DNA from: Cristatella mucedo
Taxonomy: Eukaryota; Bryozoa; Phylactolaemata; Cristatellidae
Length of the DNA stretch: 64,000 nt
NCBI GenBank assembly: GCA_009760855.2
Contig: WPIO01000004.1
Span: 8,228,501 to 8,292,500 of the forward strand
Direction: 5' to 3'
Below, piece by piece: positions 29,901 through 41,404 of the stretch. Both the position numbers and the translations under genes were made by a program. Numbering within the stretch: the first letter of the stretch is position 1; every line of letters begins with the position of its first letter. The notes under the pieces are model-generated. The model made no database searches and was not told where the DNA came from. It was given only the letters and a program-made list of their open reading frames with translations.

Positions 29901-32900
29901 CGCGTCTGCTACTGCGATGCTTACCGAAAGCGTTTCCCACTCGCCTGTTGTCGCGACTTACTCACTTTGTACGGGTTGCGTTTGCTTAGATTTTACACTT
30001 GCCTTTGAGTAAGGTGATCTCGCCTCACTACCCAGGGCGTGGGGTCGAGTCCTGTAGCAGGCAATTTTTAGTTGTCCACTGCAAACGGGAGTGATGGCCG
30101 CTTGTGCCCTTCTGCACAGTATACACTAAATGAGGCCGCTGAATCGGCAGACAATCTTTAACTGTACTACCGCGCTCTCTAGTACCCTGCTTCATATTGT
30201 GTCTTCATATTGTGAATGTGTCAAGCTGAATCAACAGGCGCCTTTCAGAAGCAGTCATTTGCCAATAGGTCCTAGACGGGTGGCGGCGGCCCTTTGTGGT
30301 GCTAGGGCCTTAAACAATCGAGGTCAATGCGAATGCATTTGATGACCGAGGTCGTGGGCTCGAGCCCTTCGGCATACGTGAAGCGCCTGGATACAGATCG
30401 AGTTCTTTTAGGGCCCTATGCAAATTAATTAAATATTTTCCCTTTTATATTGTATTTACATGTACTATTATTATTATTTATATTTATTTTTATTATTTTT
30501 TATTATTATAATTTATATTTGTTATTGTTATTTATATTTATTTTAATTATTTATTTATTTATTTTATTTATACTTTCTTTTTATAGCTTTTCCCAGGGGC
30601 TCGAGCCTGAGCCGTGAAAGTGGCGAAAGAAATGTTGCCACAGCCAAATGTCGGATCTGTGAGTCCTGGCTGCGTAAGACCCTAAAGATAAGTTTCCACG
30701 GTTCAATTGGACAAACAGTTTCTGACCACCAAACACGCGCTCAAAGCAGATACTGACATAGCGCGTGCTACGGGAAACTCAAATGTGGCAACCCCTGAAC
30801 CCTTTTGCGTTTGCGAGGGTCACGAGCAGACACTTACCTTCGCACAGTTGACCTAGAGGCACTTTGCACAGGGTAACTTTTTGGTGTTGCCCAGAGACTT
30901 GACTAGATATGCAAATTACCCAGAGATGCCTACCTTACGGAAATAAGCGCCTTCAATTGTGCCGGTTGTACCGAAGCTCCAGCAGGAGCCGCACACGGCT
31001 TGATCTTTGACGGGTGTGACGGCACCTGAAGAGTGGATGCGAACTATTTGCAAGGCTCTTGCAGGTCGCGCAGTGACACATTTTCAGATCGCCACAGCGG
31101 CCGACTCGCGACTCATCCGCCAGAGCGAACGCGGACTGCCCTGGCTTCAGTAGTGCCTTCGCATCGGAAGTGCTTTCGCCGCGCGAGCGCCACGGCGCCT
31201 CGATCTGAGCGTAGGGCGACGCTCTCAAGCGCGTGCGGCTTTCTTCAACACCTTTCGAAGACCTTCAACGACCTTCGAGCTGATGATAGATGGGTGAGCG
31301 GGACCTTCGGGCCCTCTCAAAATGGGTATTAAGAGCTGCAAGGAAAGACCAAAGAGCTGGCCTGTCTGGGCGGTGCTGCTGCTGCTGCTTGTTCAGCCGT
31401 AGTTTTTGCAATGAGAGGCTAGCGATACTTTTATATTCGGGGTCACGCGAGCCTGCCGGGCAGGTAGCCTTCGGGGCCGCGGCGTCAGGCGGCTCGTGCG
31501 GGGGCTGACTGGTCTCTTTTCTGGTGAAATCCGAGACGGCTTCGTGGCGGCGCTCTCTCGGTGCAGCTATTCAAACTTTCCCGAAAGGAAAGTAACATTT
31601 TTTTAGAGGAGCACAGAATCTCATCTCTTTGCCACTTCTTTGATATGTTCTTCCGTGGGCAGAATGATTCCAGTGAACTCTGTCAATTGTGTTCTTGTAA
31701 GAAACTAAGGAATGCGTACGGTTGAGAGGCTTACGAGGCCCGGTGTTGAAGTTTGGCGAAAAGTTTCACGGCCAGTCTCCATAGGGGTGCAGCCAAGCCG
31801 AGGGGGGTGCTCAAAAAGCAGATCGTGCGGCAATAATCCATGTCTTTAGCTATTAGCAGTTCTGGTTCCAAATCTATCTTTTGGGGCGGCCCTTCAGACA
31901 AGAAGTTGCTGGAAATTTTAACTTTTTAAATCAGCTCCGTAGGCTGCCTAGTGGAGACGACCTGCGAGTGCTGACTTTATAAAGTCGTCTAAGAAATTAG
32001 CTTTCAGCTTCCAGTCGCTTCCGCTCGCTCTAGCGTCCTACCAAAGCGAGGCAAAATGTGCAGCGTCCTTGGTGCCTTCTTATGCCCCTCCTCCTCCTCC
32101 TCCTCCTCCTCCTCCTCCTCCTCCTCCTCCTCCTCCTCCTCCTCCTCCTCCTCCTCCTCCTCCTCCTCCTCCTCCTCCTCCTCCTCCTGCTCCACGCAGG
32201 CCCCACGTGGACCTTCCCGGATGGCCACCCGTGCTTCAAGGAAGGAGCCGCAGGGCTTAAGAATTTAGTAAATAAAAATATGGACAATAAAGAGCTCTAG
32301 ATAAGGAGCTCTCAATAAGGAGCTCTAGAGGCTCGGAGGCGGCGTCGTAGATTAGAGATGCTCCCATCACAAGGGGAACACTTCTTTTTTCTTTATATGC
32401 AACTAGAAAGGCTGGCAGAGCAGCTTCACCGTCGCCGCTTCACGTTCAGTGGCGGTTTTCAGGGAGTTTAATTTTCTGGAGAGGTCGCATTTTTAGAGTT
32501 TACAAAAAACACGTAGCTCTTTTCGAGGGCTTTTAGAGCTTAAAGAGGCTTGCCGAGCGGAGTGCCGATGACGTGCTACCTCAGGCTATCCAACCAGCGG
32601 GATGCGATCTTCTTTTTAGTTTATCGAGTTAGGTATCCAGGCGGCGAGCCTTCGGTACGACGCTTTGTATGACGCTTTTAAGGGCTTACCTGATAGCAAC
32701 AGTGAACAGCTAAAATGAAAATATAAGAGTTAAAACGGACAAGTTTTTTAGTGGGGGCTAAAGAGCTTTTCTGAAGATTGAGAAGGAAAGTCCTTGACCT
32801 TGTACCGAGCCCTTCCAGGCCAGGATTTAGCCTACGTAAGCAAAATCCATCCTTCGCCCTTGTCTTAAACCTTGTCTTTTACGCGGTTTTGGTGCCCCGT

Positions 32901-35900
32901 TTTCTCAACGATCGCCAGTGCGGTTGATGCAGGCTCTGTCTAGCCATTACTAGCCAGGCATATTGCCTTTTTCTCACCGTGCATCGGATCAGCAAAAGAT
33001 CCGTTACTCAAAGCGATGCTGTTAGCCGCGCCCCCTCGACTGCTTGGTGCTTGCCGTTGCATCGATCGCCGCAATCGCCGGTGCATATTACCCAAGATTC
33101 TCCAATCGTAGTCAGTGGGCATGTCACTGATTTTCTTCAGCTCTTCGGGAAATGGCAGGCCGCCATTGTAGCCCTTGGTCTTCATGCGGCCGCGGAGAAC
33201 ACGGATCTCGTCGTCCGTCCGGTCGGTAAGATGGTTGATAGCTAGGCCGTAGGTAAGCCCCGCTCTGTTTCTCGAGTGGATGAACCTGTAAGTAGAACCA
33301 GCGATCGTGGCTCTAATCGTGCTGCATTCATGCCACGCCAACTTGGTGGGTTGGTGCTAATTCGCCCTTCCGCTGGGGCTGCAGCGCGATCGAGCTGCAG
33401 TGCAAGACGACCGGACCAGACGATCGCGAAGCAGCTCGATCGTCTGGTTCGGTCGTCGTGCACCCAAACTTCGCACCCAAACTCATTCATTGGCGAGGTA
33501 GGATTTTCTAGTTGATACACCGATAGGAAACTACTCGCTAGAAGGACAACTGATACAACTGGGCTTTATTTATGTTGCTCTGGCACGATACGCCTGGGCA
33601 ATGCTTATAGCTTTGCAGAGCCGTTCGGCACAACTCAGAGTCCTTGCCCACTAGCCTAATTGAGGCCGGAAGTGACCTGAGACTGAGGCCGGAAACTTGA
33701 GGCCTGAGCGAGGCTGCTTGTCTTCTGTGAACACTCAATGACACACAGCAGTGCTTGGTGTCAAGTGACAGTGCAAGACCTGCAGACAGCATGCTGGCTG
33801 GGGTGCCGAAAAAAGCTATTAAGCATCTACAGTGGTACAATTCCACGGATGCCCCCAGCCTAAAGAGTCTTCACCGGCCCACTGACTGCTGTGGCTTCAC
33901 TTTCTTGCCACTAGTTAAATAGCACGAAATTGAGAAGAGATTTATGGAGCTCCTGCAATTACTGTGGACTGTCAGTGCACCTGCATCATCTGGAACATAA
34001 ACGAGCCATCTGCCTGACTCTCTGCATGAGCATTTCAAGAATAGTTGCATGCTCTGCTGCTTGCAGCTACGATTTCCCGACGTGGTAGTATTTTCAGGCC
34101 TAGTCAGCTGCCTTGGAATGACCAAGGAATAAAAAGAAGTGCGATTTAGCCTAAAGTGGATGATGTTCTGGAGGACATGGCATTTCAGACTCACAGTAAA
34201 TGATATTCCGACATCCACGAGAACCTCGATTACGAAGGGCAGCGGATGAATTTGCATATTTAAGATTAATAGTCAGTGCACTACGGTGTCTGACCTCGAA
34301 GATGTTATTAGCTGGTTTATCGTCGATCGCAGACGCCATTATGTGCGTCCGGACCGGAACTTTCCATTGCTTTTAAAATGTGTAAGTAATCTGGATGCAT
34401 CATGTGCTAAGTTGGTTGGCGTAGGATTGCAATTTCTTCGCAACCAAACAGACGTGACTCCTCTGCCACGAATGCGCATTATTAAATGCAGCCGCAGCGC
34501 ACACAGAACGACTCTCGAGCGAGGTCTCTTGAGTGTCTTTGTGCAGCGCGTCGAGCATCGAGTCGCGAGCATTGTTATTAAAGCTGCCACCAGGCGACCG
34601 CAGTTCGGCTTACGACGGATGGTCGACAGGCAATTGCAGTCCAATTGCAATTTAAAGTTTGGTGCGCTAGGCGCTTGCTTCAATCAGGCCGCCGCTAGGC
34701 ATTTAGGTCAGGGAAACGTCTCGGCCATCGGTCGGCGTCTGTCTTGCATGCAGTTTCAGAGCGTTCGTGATTGCTTCTTAACAACGATATCGCCCATCGG
34801 CACCCGCACTCGTCGAGCTCACTCGACTGTGGTGACGTCGGCGGATTTTCGCCTCGGCGTTGCGCAGAGAGTCGATCGCTCCCGAGAGTCGATCGTAATC
34901 ATAGGAGAATTCCTCCCAGCGAAGAGCGAAAAGCGGCAAAAGCGCTCGTAGCCTCGCAGCAGTGCGTCGTAGCAGCAGCAGCAGCTGACCTGGAGTTGTG
35001 CACAAACGTCTGCTTTCGCGCAGCGTACTCCTTGCTGTCCTGCTTGTAATCGCGCCCGCGCTCAGTCCTGAAATCGTGGAACGGCTTCTCGTGGTGGTCG
35101 ACCGATGCCGCTCCGATGAACTCGCTCATAGGATTCATGACGTGGATGCCTGGACCGGGGAATCCGTGACACGTCGAGTCTGTTGAAGAGCGACGGCAGC
35201 TCGTTATCGATAACGAAAGCGTGCTGCACGCACGCCCGCCCGTCACATTATACGCAGACATTCGAAAGGAGAAAAAAGATCCAGACGCTTCCTCGAGGTT
35301 CGCGCCGTAGGACAGACGTCGCGCTGCTGTCGACATCTTCGTTTGCACAGCGGCAGAGGAGCCTTAAGGGCTATCGCCGCCACTTGCAGCGGGCAATACA
35401 GGATCGCCCACGGCAGGACTCGAACCCACGACCCGGGTCGAGTAGAGCGAGCGCGTTACCCCTGGGCTAAGACGCGGGTGCTAGTCAGAGGGCAGAGGCT
35501 GGAGGCCTGAGGGCTGGGGTAGGGTGAGGCGAGTGCTCGAAACGGACACTCACTGTCGGGAATGTTGAAAACGTCGCTGCTGTCCACGGTCGGGCGGTAC
35601 GTCGAGACGTCGTACGTCACGTAGTATTTATCGTAGTGAGATGCGAAAAGAGAGTCGTATCCCATCATTTCGTATCTGACCGGTATGCCGAAGCTAGCGT
35701 TAACCTGGAAAGCAGAAACGTAAGCCTCGTCTCGCGTCGGTCGCGGCCATTGGCACGACCTCGAGTGGTGCGCCTTCCCTAGCGGACAGGTCCGGCAAAG
35801 CAGCGCCGCGACGTTGGACGACTAACCGATCTTGACGAGTCAACTCGAGCGAAAGCGCCCGGCAGACGCCTGCGCCCCGCTCAGCGCGAGCGGACTGGTG

Positions 35901-36962
35901 TGGACGCGGCTGGGCGCGAGTCCCGCAGCGGGCACCCGGCAGCCGCCGCGATTGGCGTAACCGCGTCGCTCGCGGCTGCCGGCCACCGCCGGCCGCTGCT
36001 GGCTCGGTGCCGACAGACGCCGCTTTTCCTTTTTTCGCGCCGCTTTTCCTTCACCGTCGGACTCCGCGTGACTTCGACGGACGTCGCCCGTCGTCGTCGT
36101 CGTCGGCGGCGACTTACCCCGAGCGTCCACAGTGTGTACGTGTTGATCTTGTAGCCAACCTTCTGCACGTTTTGCCAAACGTAGCACGGCAGCGACTCGA
36201 TCTCGGCGGTGCCGACGAACTACGGCGAAGCGGCGCCGGCGGCATGTCACGTGGCGGCGAGTCGCGCAGGCGGCGTGTGACGTGGCGGCGAAGCGGCGCC
36301 GGCGGCTCTCGCCGGCGGCTCTCGCCGACGGCGGCTCGCGCGCAGGCCGAGCCTGAGACGGGCGCGCGCGCGCAGGCTCACCTCGAAGCCGTCCAGATCG
36401 GGCAGCACCGGCTGCGCCGAGACGGGCGCGTCCTGGGTGCCGGGCGCCAGGAAGCACTCGTTGCTGGTCGCTTGTACCCCGCCCTCGTACACCGACATGT
36501 ACGAGAGCTTGTAGGTGGCGCCGTACGGGGCCACGTCGCCCCTGAGGAAAGTGCGCGTCAGACCTAAGCGCGCGTGCGCGCGTGGCTCACAGTTCGGTAA
36601 TACAGAGTAATTTAGTTCGGTAGTATAGTTCGGTAATACTACCTCCGCTTCCTCCCTCGCCCCCCCCCCCCCCGGCACTGGGCTACAAAGAAAGAGCCCT
36701 CCGGTATTATTCGGGCGGCTACGCACTGGCCCGAGCCCGATCGCCGGATATCGCCGGATGTCGCGGACGCAGCTTCCTCGCGCGCGCAGCCTTCGTGCAG
36801 AAGAACCTCGTCGGCCGCATGCATCCGGCGCTGCGCAGATGGCTAGAAAGAGCAGTCGCCCGCAGCCAGCGCTCGACTCGAACGCACGATCCGGGTCCTG
36901 CGAAGTGCGAGTGCCTCGGCGATCGCTACTCGACACCGCGCCGCCGCGCACCCTCCCTAGCT

Positions 36963-37015
<53 letters not shown>

Positions 37016-38767
37016 GGAGCGGCAGCGTAAAGCGGTTTAAGCAAAAGAAGAGTCTGTCTAACTCTGCCGCCAAGAGCGCGCGCCGCCGCAGACCGACGCG
37101 CCGCGGCCAGTCAAGCCAAGCCCGGCGCACGATGGAAGCCAGAAGAGATCGACGACGAGCCGCCTCGTCAGCCGGCGCCGGAAGCGGCGGGTGCGGAAAG
37201 GCGAGCGGGGGGGGCAGACGAACCGTCGTAGTAGTCAATTCTCGAGCGACCGCCGGGCCCGTCATAGTAGGCATCGAACGGCTCGCTGATCTCGGCGTAG
37301 GGCAGCTGCAGCGTGCCGCTGACCGCGTACTGCGTCGGCCACGTGGGCGGCGACGGGTCGCCGCCGCGAACCGGCACGGCGGCCGCCGCGCAGCCTGGCA
37401 AGGAAAGCGGAACATTCGCTGCCGCCGAAGGCCCTTGCTCGGCGCCGCGCCGCGCCGCGTTTGGCAGCCGCAGCCGCCATTTTTGCAGTCGGAGCTAAAC
37501 CCCGTCGCGCGCAGCCAGCTGGCGAGACGCTACGCGGGCGAACGAGTGAGAAAGGCGCCGGCTCGCGTGTTCGCCTCTCGTTTCGCTCGAGCGTAGCAAG
37601 GTCAAGGTTTAGCGAGTTTAGCAGCCTCATTTGTATGGCCTACAGAAGAGCCTGTGTGGCTATCACCCCCCCCCGCTTGCAGCCATAAACGGTTGTCTGC
37701 TGTATTGTTCGAACCCGCGACCTGGGTCGATAAGTGCGAGCACTTTCTCGCTAGGCTAGGGCCTTAGTCGGATGGGCTCGCTCCGCGAGGCTTAAAATCT
37801 TTTGGTTTACACGGTGAGTCTTGCTTTCCGCCTTGCTTTTTTTTTTTTAGAAAATTTACACGGTCAGTCAAGAGGTAAGGTGCTCTCTCATACCGACCGA
37901 GGTCGTGGTTTGGAATCCTGCACTGGGCGGTCCTTTATTGCCGACTGCAAGCGGCGGTGATAGCCGTCAAATAAAACTTCTCCAAGTCTTGCTTCCTCCT
38001 ACCCGCACCGCCCCCTGGGCCTCCGAGCCGAATCTCCCGGTGAATTTTAGCCTCCCACGATTGCTTTTATCGCCTGAAGCCTCACTATCTGATTATTGTG
38101 TGACTTTTGTCTGCTCGTAGATTAGCGTTAGCGCTACGCTCGTAGATTAGCGGTTTTGCGTCGCTCGGGTGGTCCGCAACATGCCCACCGCCGCAGCCGC
38201 CGCCGCAGCGCCTGCTAACAGGCTCACGATAAATATCTAGATACCAGCACGCTCGACGTGCGGTATATGCTAGTTCGGGCTTACAAGCGAGTACGTGCTG
38301 TTTGGTTTGGCTTTGTACCCCCTCGCGCACCGCCGCAGCTGCTCCGGAGCGGAAGCGCGTCTAAGCTCGACCCCACGTGAGCTCACGCGGTCTCCGAACA
38401 CGCGCGAGTCGCCCGATAGAGTCGCCGTCTCGTCGGCGCGAACGGTTGTGCGCACCAAATTTCGTCGACCGTTTAAAGCTAAAATTAAGACCGACTATTT
38501 GCGACCGCTTTCTGCCCGTTCGCTCGAGCCGAGCGAACGAGCGCGCGAAGCCGGCGGCTGGCCGAGCGTCCGTGGCCGGCCGACCCGCCTCGCCGCCGCC
38601 GCGGCTCGTTCGCTGCGGCGGCGGCGGGATCCGGCCGCCGCTGCTGCCGCTGCTGCCGCCGCTGCCGCCGCTGCCGCCGCTGCCGCCGCTGCCGCCGCTG
38701 CCGCCGCTGCCGCCGCTGCCGCCGCTGCCGCCGCTGCCGCCGCCGCTGCTGCTGCCGCCGCTGCTGC

Positions 38768-38798
<31 letters not shown>

Positions 38799-38864
38799 GC
38801 TGCCGCCTGGCGCCTCACCTGCGCAGAGAAGGAGCAGAGCGCCCCGCAGACAGTCCGACTGCAT
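26732..38864 (-). CDS. 26/29 kDa protease-like C1A cysteine peptidase, copy 1 (complete, 11 exons)
   Basis: Papain-family peptidase of the insect 26/29 kDa protease / counting-factor-associated-protein-D group, probably secreted or lysosomal. Exons: 38819-38864, 37224-37394, 36382-36563, 36118-36219, 35554-35704, 34990-35179, 33092-33285, 30934-31025, 29246-29407, 28938-29127, 26732-26916. They sum to 1665 nt, 554 residues plus stop, with GT-AG borders and matching phases. Exon 1 gives a signal peptide ([16 protein letters not shown]). The N-terminal domain starts [18 protein letters not shown]. The I29 propeptide has an exact ERFNIN motif (E-x3-R-x3-F-x2-N-x3-I-x3-N). The catalytic set is Gln354, Cys360 (CGSCWSFG), His502 (LDHAVL) and Asn522 (KNSW), so it should be active. 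An AATAAA on the minus strand lies at 26693-26698, 34 nt past the stop. Its paralogue lies 4.8 kb upstream. The exact substrate is unknown. Confidence 0.9.
27107..27575 (+). mobile_element. LINE-A 3' end, 5'-truncated
   Basis: In the last intron of peptidase copy 1, antisense to the gene. It encodes [20 protein letters not shown] and [20 protein letters not shown], then the 3' untranslated part with the GCGCCACCAGAAAGATATTG hairpin and (ATT)n. The C-terminal frame is open for 70 codons. Confidence 0.78.
27795..27950 (-). repeat. SINE-1 (tRNA-derived)
   Basis: Reverse complement gives a tRNA-like head GCCCAGTGGTAAAGGTGCTC, a B-box region TCGTTGGCTCGAGCCC, and the GAATAGAGCTAAGTTTCCTT tail before an A/T-rich end. 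Inside the last intron of peptidase copy 1, same strand as the gene. Confidence 0.65.
29560..29712 (+). repeat. SINE-1 (tRNA-derived)
   Basis: TTTAGCCCAGTGGTCAGGGT GCTCGCC head, GGTCATGGGCTCGAGCCC B box, then CACCTGAATAAAGATTCATT and GGGGGCGCAATGCAAATGAA tail. It lies in an intron just upstream of exon 29246-29407 and is followed by a long AT tract. Confidence 0.7.
29765..29862. repeat. AT-rich microsatellite
   Basis: Imperfect (TA)n with interspersed TAT/TTA, probably grown from the tail of the preceding SINE-1. Confidence 0.85.
30000..30140 (+). repeat. SINE-2 (tRNA-derived)
   Basis: GGGCGTGGGGTCGAGTCCTG (B box), TTGTCCACTGCAAACGGGAG, then CCCTTCTGCACAGTATACAC and ATGAGGCCGCTGAATCGGC. It is in an intron of peptidase copy 1, antisense. 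Confidence 0.62.
30330..30430 (+). repeat. SINE-1, partial
   Basis: GAGGTCGTGGGCTCGAGCCC B box followed by GTGAAGCGCCTGGATACAGA and the TCGAGTTCTTTTAGGGCCCT hairpin. The head is degenerate. It is followed by about 160 bp of very AT-rich sequence. Confidence 0.65.
30934..31025 (-). CDS. Peptidase copy 1, exon 8 (catalytic cysteine)
   Basis: Encodes [19 protein letters not shown] followed by [12 protein letters not shown]. It supplies the oxyanion-hole Gln and the nucleophilic Cys. The 92-nt length and both phases are identical to exon 48344-48435 of copy 2. Confidence 0.92.
32087..32188. repeat. (CTC)n trinucleotide microsatellite
   Basis: About 33 uninterrupted CTC/TCC units inside the intron between exons 30934-31025 and 33092-33285. 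It opens long homopolymer frames on both strands that are not genes. Confidence 0.95.
35335..35480 (-). repeat. SINE-2 (tRNA-derived)
   Basis: Plus strand reads GCGGCAGAGGAGCCTTAAGG, CCACTTGCAGCGGGCAATAC and CAGGACTCGAACCCACGACC, the reverse complement of SINE-2. It lies in the intron between exons 35554-35704 and 34990-35179. Confidence 0.7.
36961..37013. repeat. (CT)n microsatellite
   Basis: Nearly pure CT tract inside the GC-rich intron between exons 36382-36563 and 37224-37394. A run of 16 C at about 36661 lies nearby. Confidence 0.92.
37610..37990. repeat. Facing pair of SINE-2 copies
   Basis: A minus-strand copy at about 37610-37770 (CTCATTTGTATGGCC, AGAAGAGCCTGTGTGGC, GTTCGAACCCGCGACCTGGG) is followed by a plus-strand copy at about 37860-37990 (GAGGTCGTGGTTTGGAATCC, GGTCCTTTATTGCCGACTGC, AGCCGTCAAATAAAACTTCT). 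Both lie in the first intron of peptidase copy 1. Confidence 0.68.
38636..38812. repeat. (CCGCTG)n / CCG repeat at the first intron
   Basis: About 170 bp of CCGCTG hexamers with pure CTG and CCG stretches. On the gene strand it starts seven bases after the donor of exon 1. Its six frames give polyalanine, polyproline/leucine or Gly/Ser frames, none of which is supported as coding. Confidence 0.92.
38819..38864 (-). CDS. Peptidase copy 1, exon 1 (signal peptide)
   Basis: The ATG at 38864 opens 15 codons ending at GCGCAG|GTGAGG. The peptide has a hydrophobic core ALLLLCA typical of a signal peptide. It ends in phase 1, exactly what exon 37224-37394 needs, and copy 2 has a signal-peptide exon of 43 nt in the same place. 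A CCGCTG repeat of about 170 bp begins only a few bases inside the following intron. No canonical TATA box was recognised upstream; the area is GC-rich. Confidence 0.75.
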
Positions 38865-39446
38865 CGCGAGCCGCTTCGTGGTGAGCTGAGCAGGCTGAGC
38901 GCACGTCTGGGCGCACGTCGCTCGCTCGAGCGACCGCCTTCCGAGAAGTGAGTGCAAGGAGGAGGGACCGCCTGGCTCGCCGACGCGATTTTAGGCTGTT
39001 ATCGGCCTTCTCTCTCTCTCTCTCCCTCTCACGTGCGGCTCTGTACGCGTGCGTGCGCATGTGACTCGAGCGAGAGAGAGATAAGGGGGTTTAGCCTATA
39101 TTGTCGGGCAGCCGCGCTAAGGCGTTTCGGGCATGCCAAGGCGTCAACGTGAAACCAGCCGCGAAGCGTGGCGGAGCGACGCGGCCTCGCTCAAAATCGT
39201 CGAGTAGTCAGAATGACATTGAAAGCAAATCAATTCGCGGCCGGTTCAGGAAACGTGCCGACTAGGTTCTCGGCGAGAGGACCTGGAAAAAGGAAGGCTC
39301 ATCGCCACATTTAATAAAATTAAGCTCAATCCAAACCAAAAGAGAGTGGGTGTGATGAGAAAGAAATGAACAGAGATATGGAGAAAGAAATAGTGAGACG
39401 AGAGAGACCAGCGAGAAAGAGACAGGGTAGCTAGAGAGAGTGAGAG

Positions 39447-39447
<1 letters not shown>

Positions 39448-39537
<90 letters not shown>

Positions 39538-39563
39538 GGGATGGAGCGAAAGAGAGAGAGACT

Positions 39564-39631
<68 letters not shown>

Positions 39632-39671
39632 TGGAGCGAAGAGAGAGAGAGAGAGAGAGAGACAGACTGAC

Positions 39672-39704
<33 letters not shown>

Positions 39705-39755
39705 GAGCGAGAGAGAGCGAGAGAGAACGAGTGAGAGAGAGAGCGAAAGAATAGA
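39448..39755. repeat. (GA)n microsatellite, compound
   Basis: About 300 bp of GA dinucleotides broken by GGGATGGAGCGAA and GACTGACAGA words that occur twice each. The interruption pattern suggests an internal duplication of the tract. Confidence 0.95.
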
Positions 39756-40154
39756 GCAGAGCAAGAAAAAGCGAGAGGACGCAAGACACGGACGCATCAG
39801 CCATTGTTCAAGTGGTTCAGCCCTCATCAGCCGACCTCAACGCACCGCCGCAGTCTCGGCCGTCCCTCAGGCGTCAGCTGCCGCGGGATTCGACGCCATT
39901 CCTTTTAAGTCTACGCCGCAAACTCGCGCACGCTCGCTAGTCCGCAGAAAATGCCATGCTGTCGCGCCCGCGCGTTCAGTCAGCTATGGAGTCGGCCACC
40001 GAAGACTGCTTTCTCGCTAACCCACCTACGAGGCCAACAACGCAGCGGTCGTCGACGTTGTTGTTCCCGGCGTTGTAACCTGCTTGCAAGCCGCGACACT
40101 CACATTGGCGGCACTCTGCTGTGCAGCCGAGCGCTAATCGGCCACCGGCTGCTG

Positions 40155-40268
40155 TGTGCTATGGCCTTTCACGATGAAGGTCGCGGGCTCGAGCACTGCG
40201 GCCCGTACGTAAAGCGCCTGGACGGAGATAAGGTTCTCTTAGGGTGCGATTCAATTGAGTTGTAAACA
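40155..40268 (+). repeat. SINE-1, partial
   Basis: GAAGGTCGCGGGCTCGAGCA (B-box region), GTAAAGCGCCTGGACGGAGA, TAAGGTTCTCTTAGGGTGCG, then ATTCAATTGAGTTGTAAAC. It is followed by AT-rich sequence and then a (GTAT)n tract. Confidence 0.62.
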
Positions 40269-40347
40269 TATTTTGCACATTATTAAACTTGTGTATTGTG
40301 TATTATATATAAAAATTGTTTATTAAACATGTTATGAAAATATAAGC

Positions 40348-40349
<2 letters not shown>

Positions 40350-40378
<29 letters not shown>

Positions 40379-40422
40379 TGTATGTATGTATGTATGTATG
40401 TATGTATGTATGTATGTATATA
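40350..40422. repeat. (GTAT)n microsatellite
   Basis: About 18 GTAT units in a row, downstream of the AT-rich tail of a SINE-1 copy. Confidence 0.95.
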
Positions 40423-40854
40423 ATTCGTACTAATAGATTGTGAGCAAAATTCTTGAAGTTTTCTTCCGGCCTCTGCTTCTTCCTCGGTCTCTCCGGTATG
40501 TTGCTGCCGGCGCGACTGACGGCGTCGCGGCTTCAGCGTCGCGGATCCTTCGAGCTTCTGCTCCGTCCTCGGTCTCTCTTGCCAGTCGTTTCGTGCGATA
40601 TAGCGGCTCCTCTCTTCAGCTTCAGCAGCGCGCCGTTCTGCAGCCTCTCCTGCGGGCGCCTCTTCTGCCCGCTCGCTGTTGCTGGCGATGATGAATGATG
40701 ATGATGTGATGATGTATGTATGATGTAGTGATGATGGATGATGTGGCTCCTTCTCCTTTCAGCTCCTACTGAAGAGAGATGTCGGTTGGTATTCATTAGA
40801 CGAGAACGCGCGCTGCGAGTTTAAAGTCTACCGTTAATTTGTAGGGCTCTTTTG

Positions 40855-41110
40855 GGCGCGCGATGGCGGCTGCGCGACGAAGAGCGAAGCCCCCACTAGC
40901 AAGCGAGTCGTGGCGTTGTCGACGACGGCTGTATTACATGATATAGCAGCCGTCGTGCGTGCTGCTCCGGAGCACGTGGTGTTAAGAGAGAGAAGAGAGT
41001 GGATAGCGTGCGCACAGGCCGACGCACGGTCAGAAAGTGAATTTCGCGGCAACGCACGCGTCACGTGCCGGCAAGGAGCGTTCCCGTTGGGCGAACGGAA
41101 CGTGACGGCG
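40855..41110. repeat. Dispersed repeat R, copy 2
   Basis: Shares ordered blocks with 16550-16850, including GCGCGCGATGGCGGCTGCGC/GACGAAGA, CCCCCACTAGCAAGCGAGTC, ACGACGGCTGTATTACAT and GAGTGGATAGCGTGCGCACA followed by GGCCGACGCACGG. Family unknown. Confidence 0.6.
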
Positions 41111-41404
41111 ATGACACGCCCACAAATTTAACCAAACTGGCAAAACTCGCGCTTTACACTAATCGGGCAACTTTTCAATGCGTCAATTCGGTTACATCGA
41201 ACGGAAGCTGGAAAGCACCGGAAGCACAGCGAACTCGAGGCGCAGAGCAGAAAGCGCAAGCTGCTGGAATGTCGCGGCCACCCATGGACCAGCACTTCTA
41301 AGCTAAAACCCGTTCAAGTTCGTTCGATTGCGTTTCGACGTTTAATGTCGAGTATGAGAGTGCACGTCGCAGCTAGAGATACAAGTGAGTAAAGTATCTC
41401 CTCC

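Noticed and set aside
32004-32300. Poly-Glu, poly-Arg, poly-Ser, poly-Leu and poly-Pro ORFs
   Set aside because: They are six-frame readings of the (CTC)n microsatellite.
36247-37044. 265-codon minus-strand ORF
   Set aside because: It contains the true exon 36382-36563 but extends through an intron and a (CT)n tract.
38295-38957. Polyalanine or Gly/Ser-rich ORFs around 38.3-38.9 kb
   Set aside because: These come from the CCGCTG repeat in intron 1 of peptidase copy 1. Only the 15-codon start exon is supported.
39246-40020. Ser/Leu-rich and Arg/Glu-rich ORFs over 110-190 codons
   Set aside because: They are readings of the (GA)n tract.
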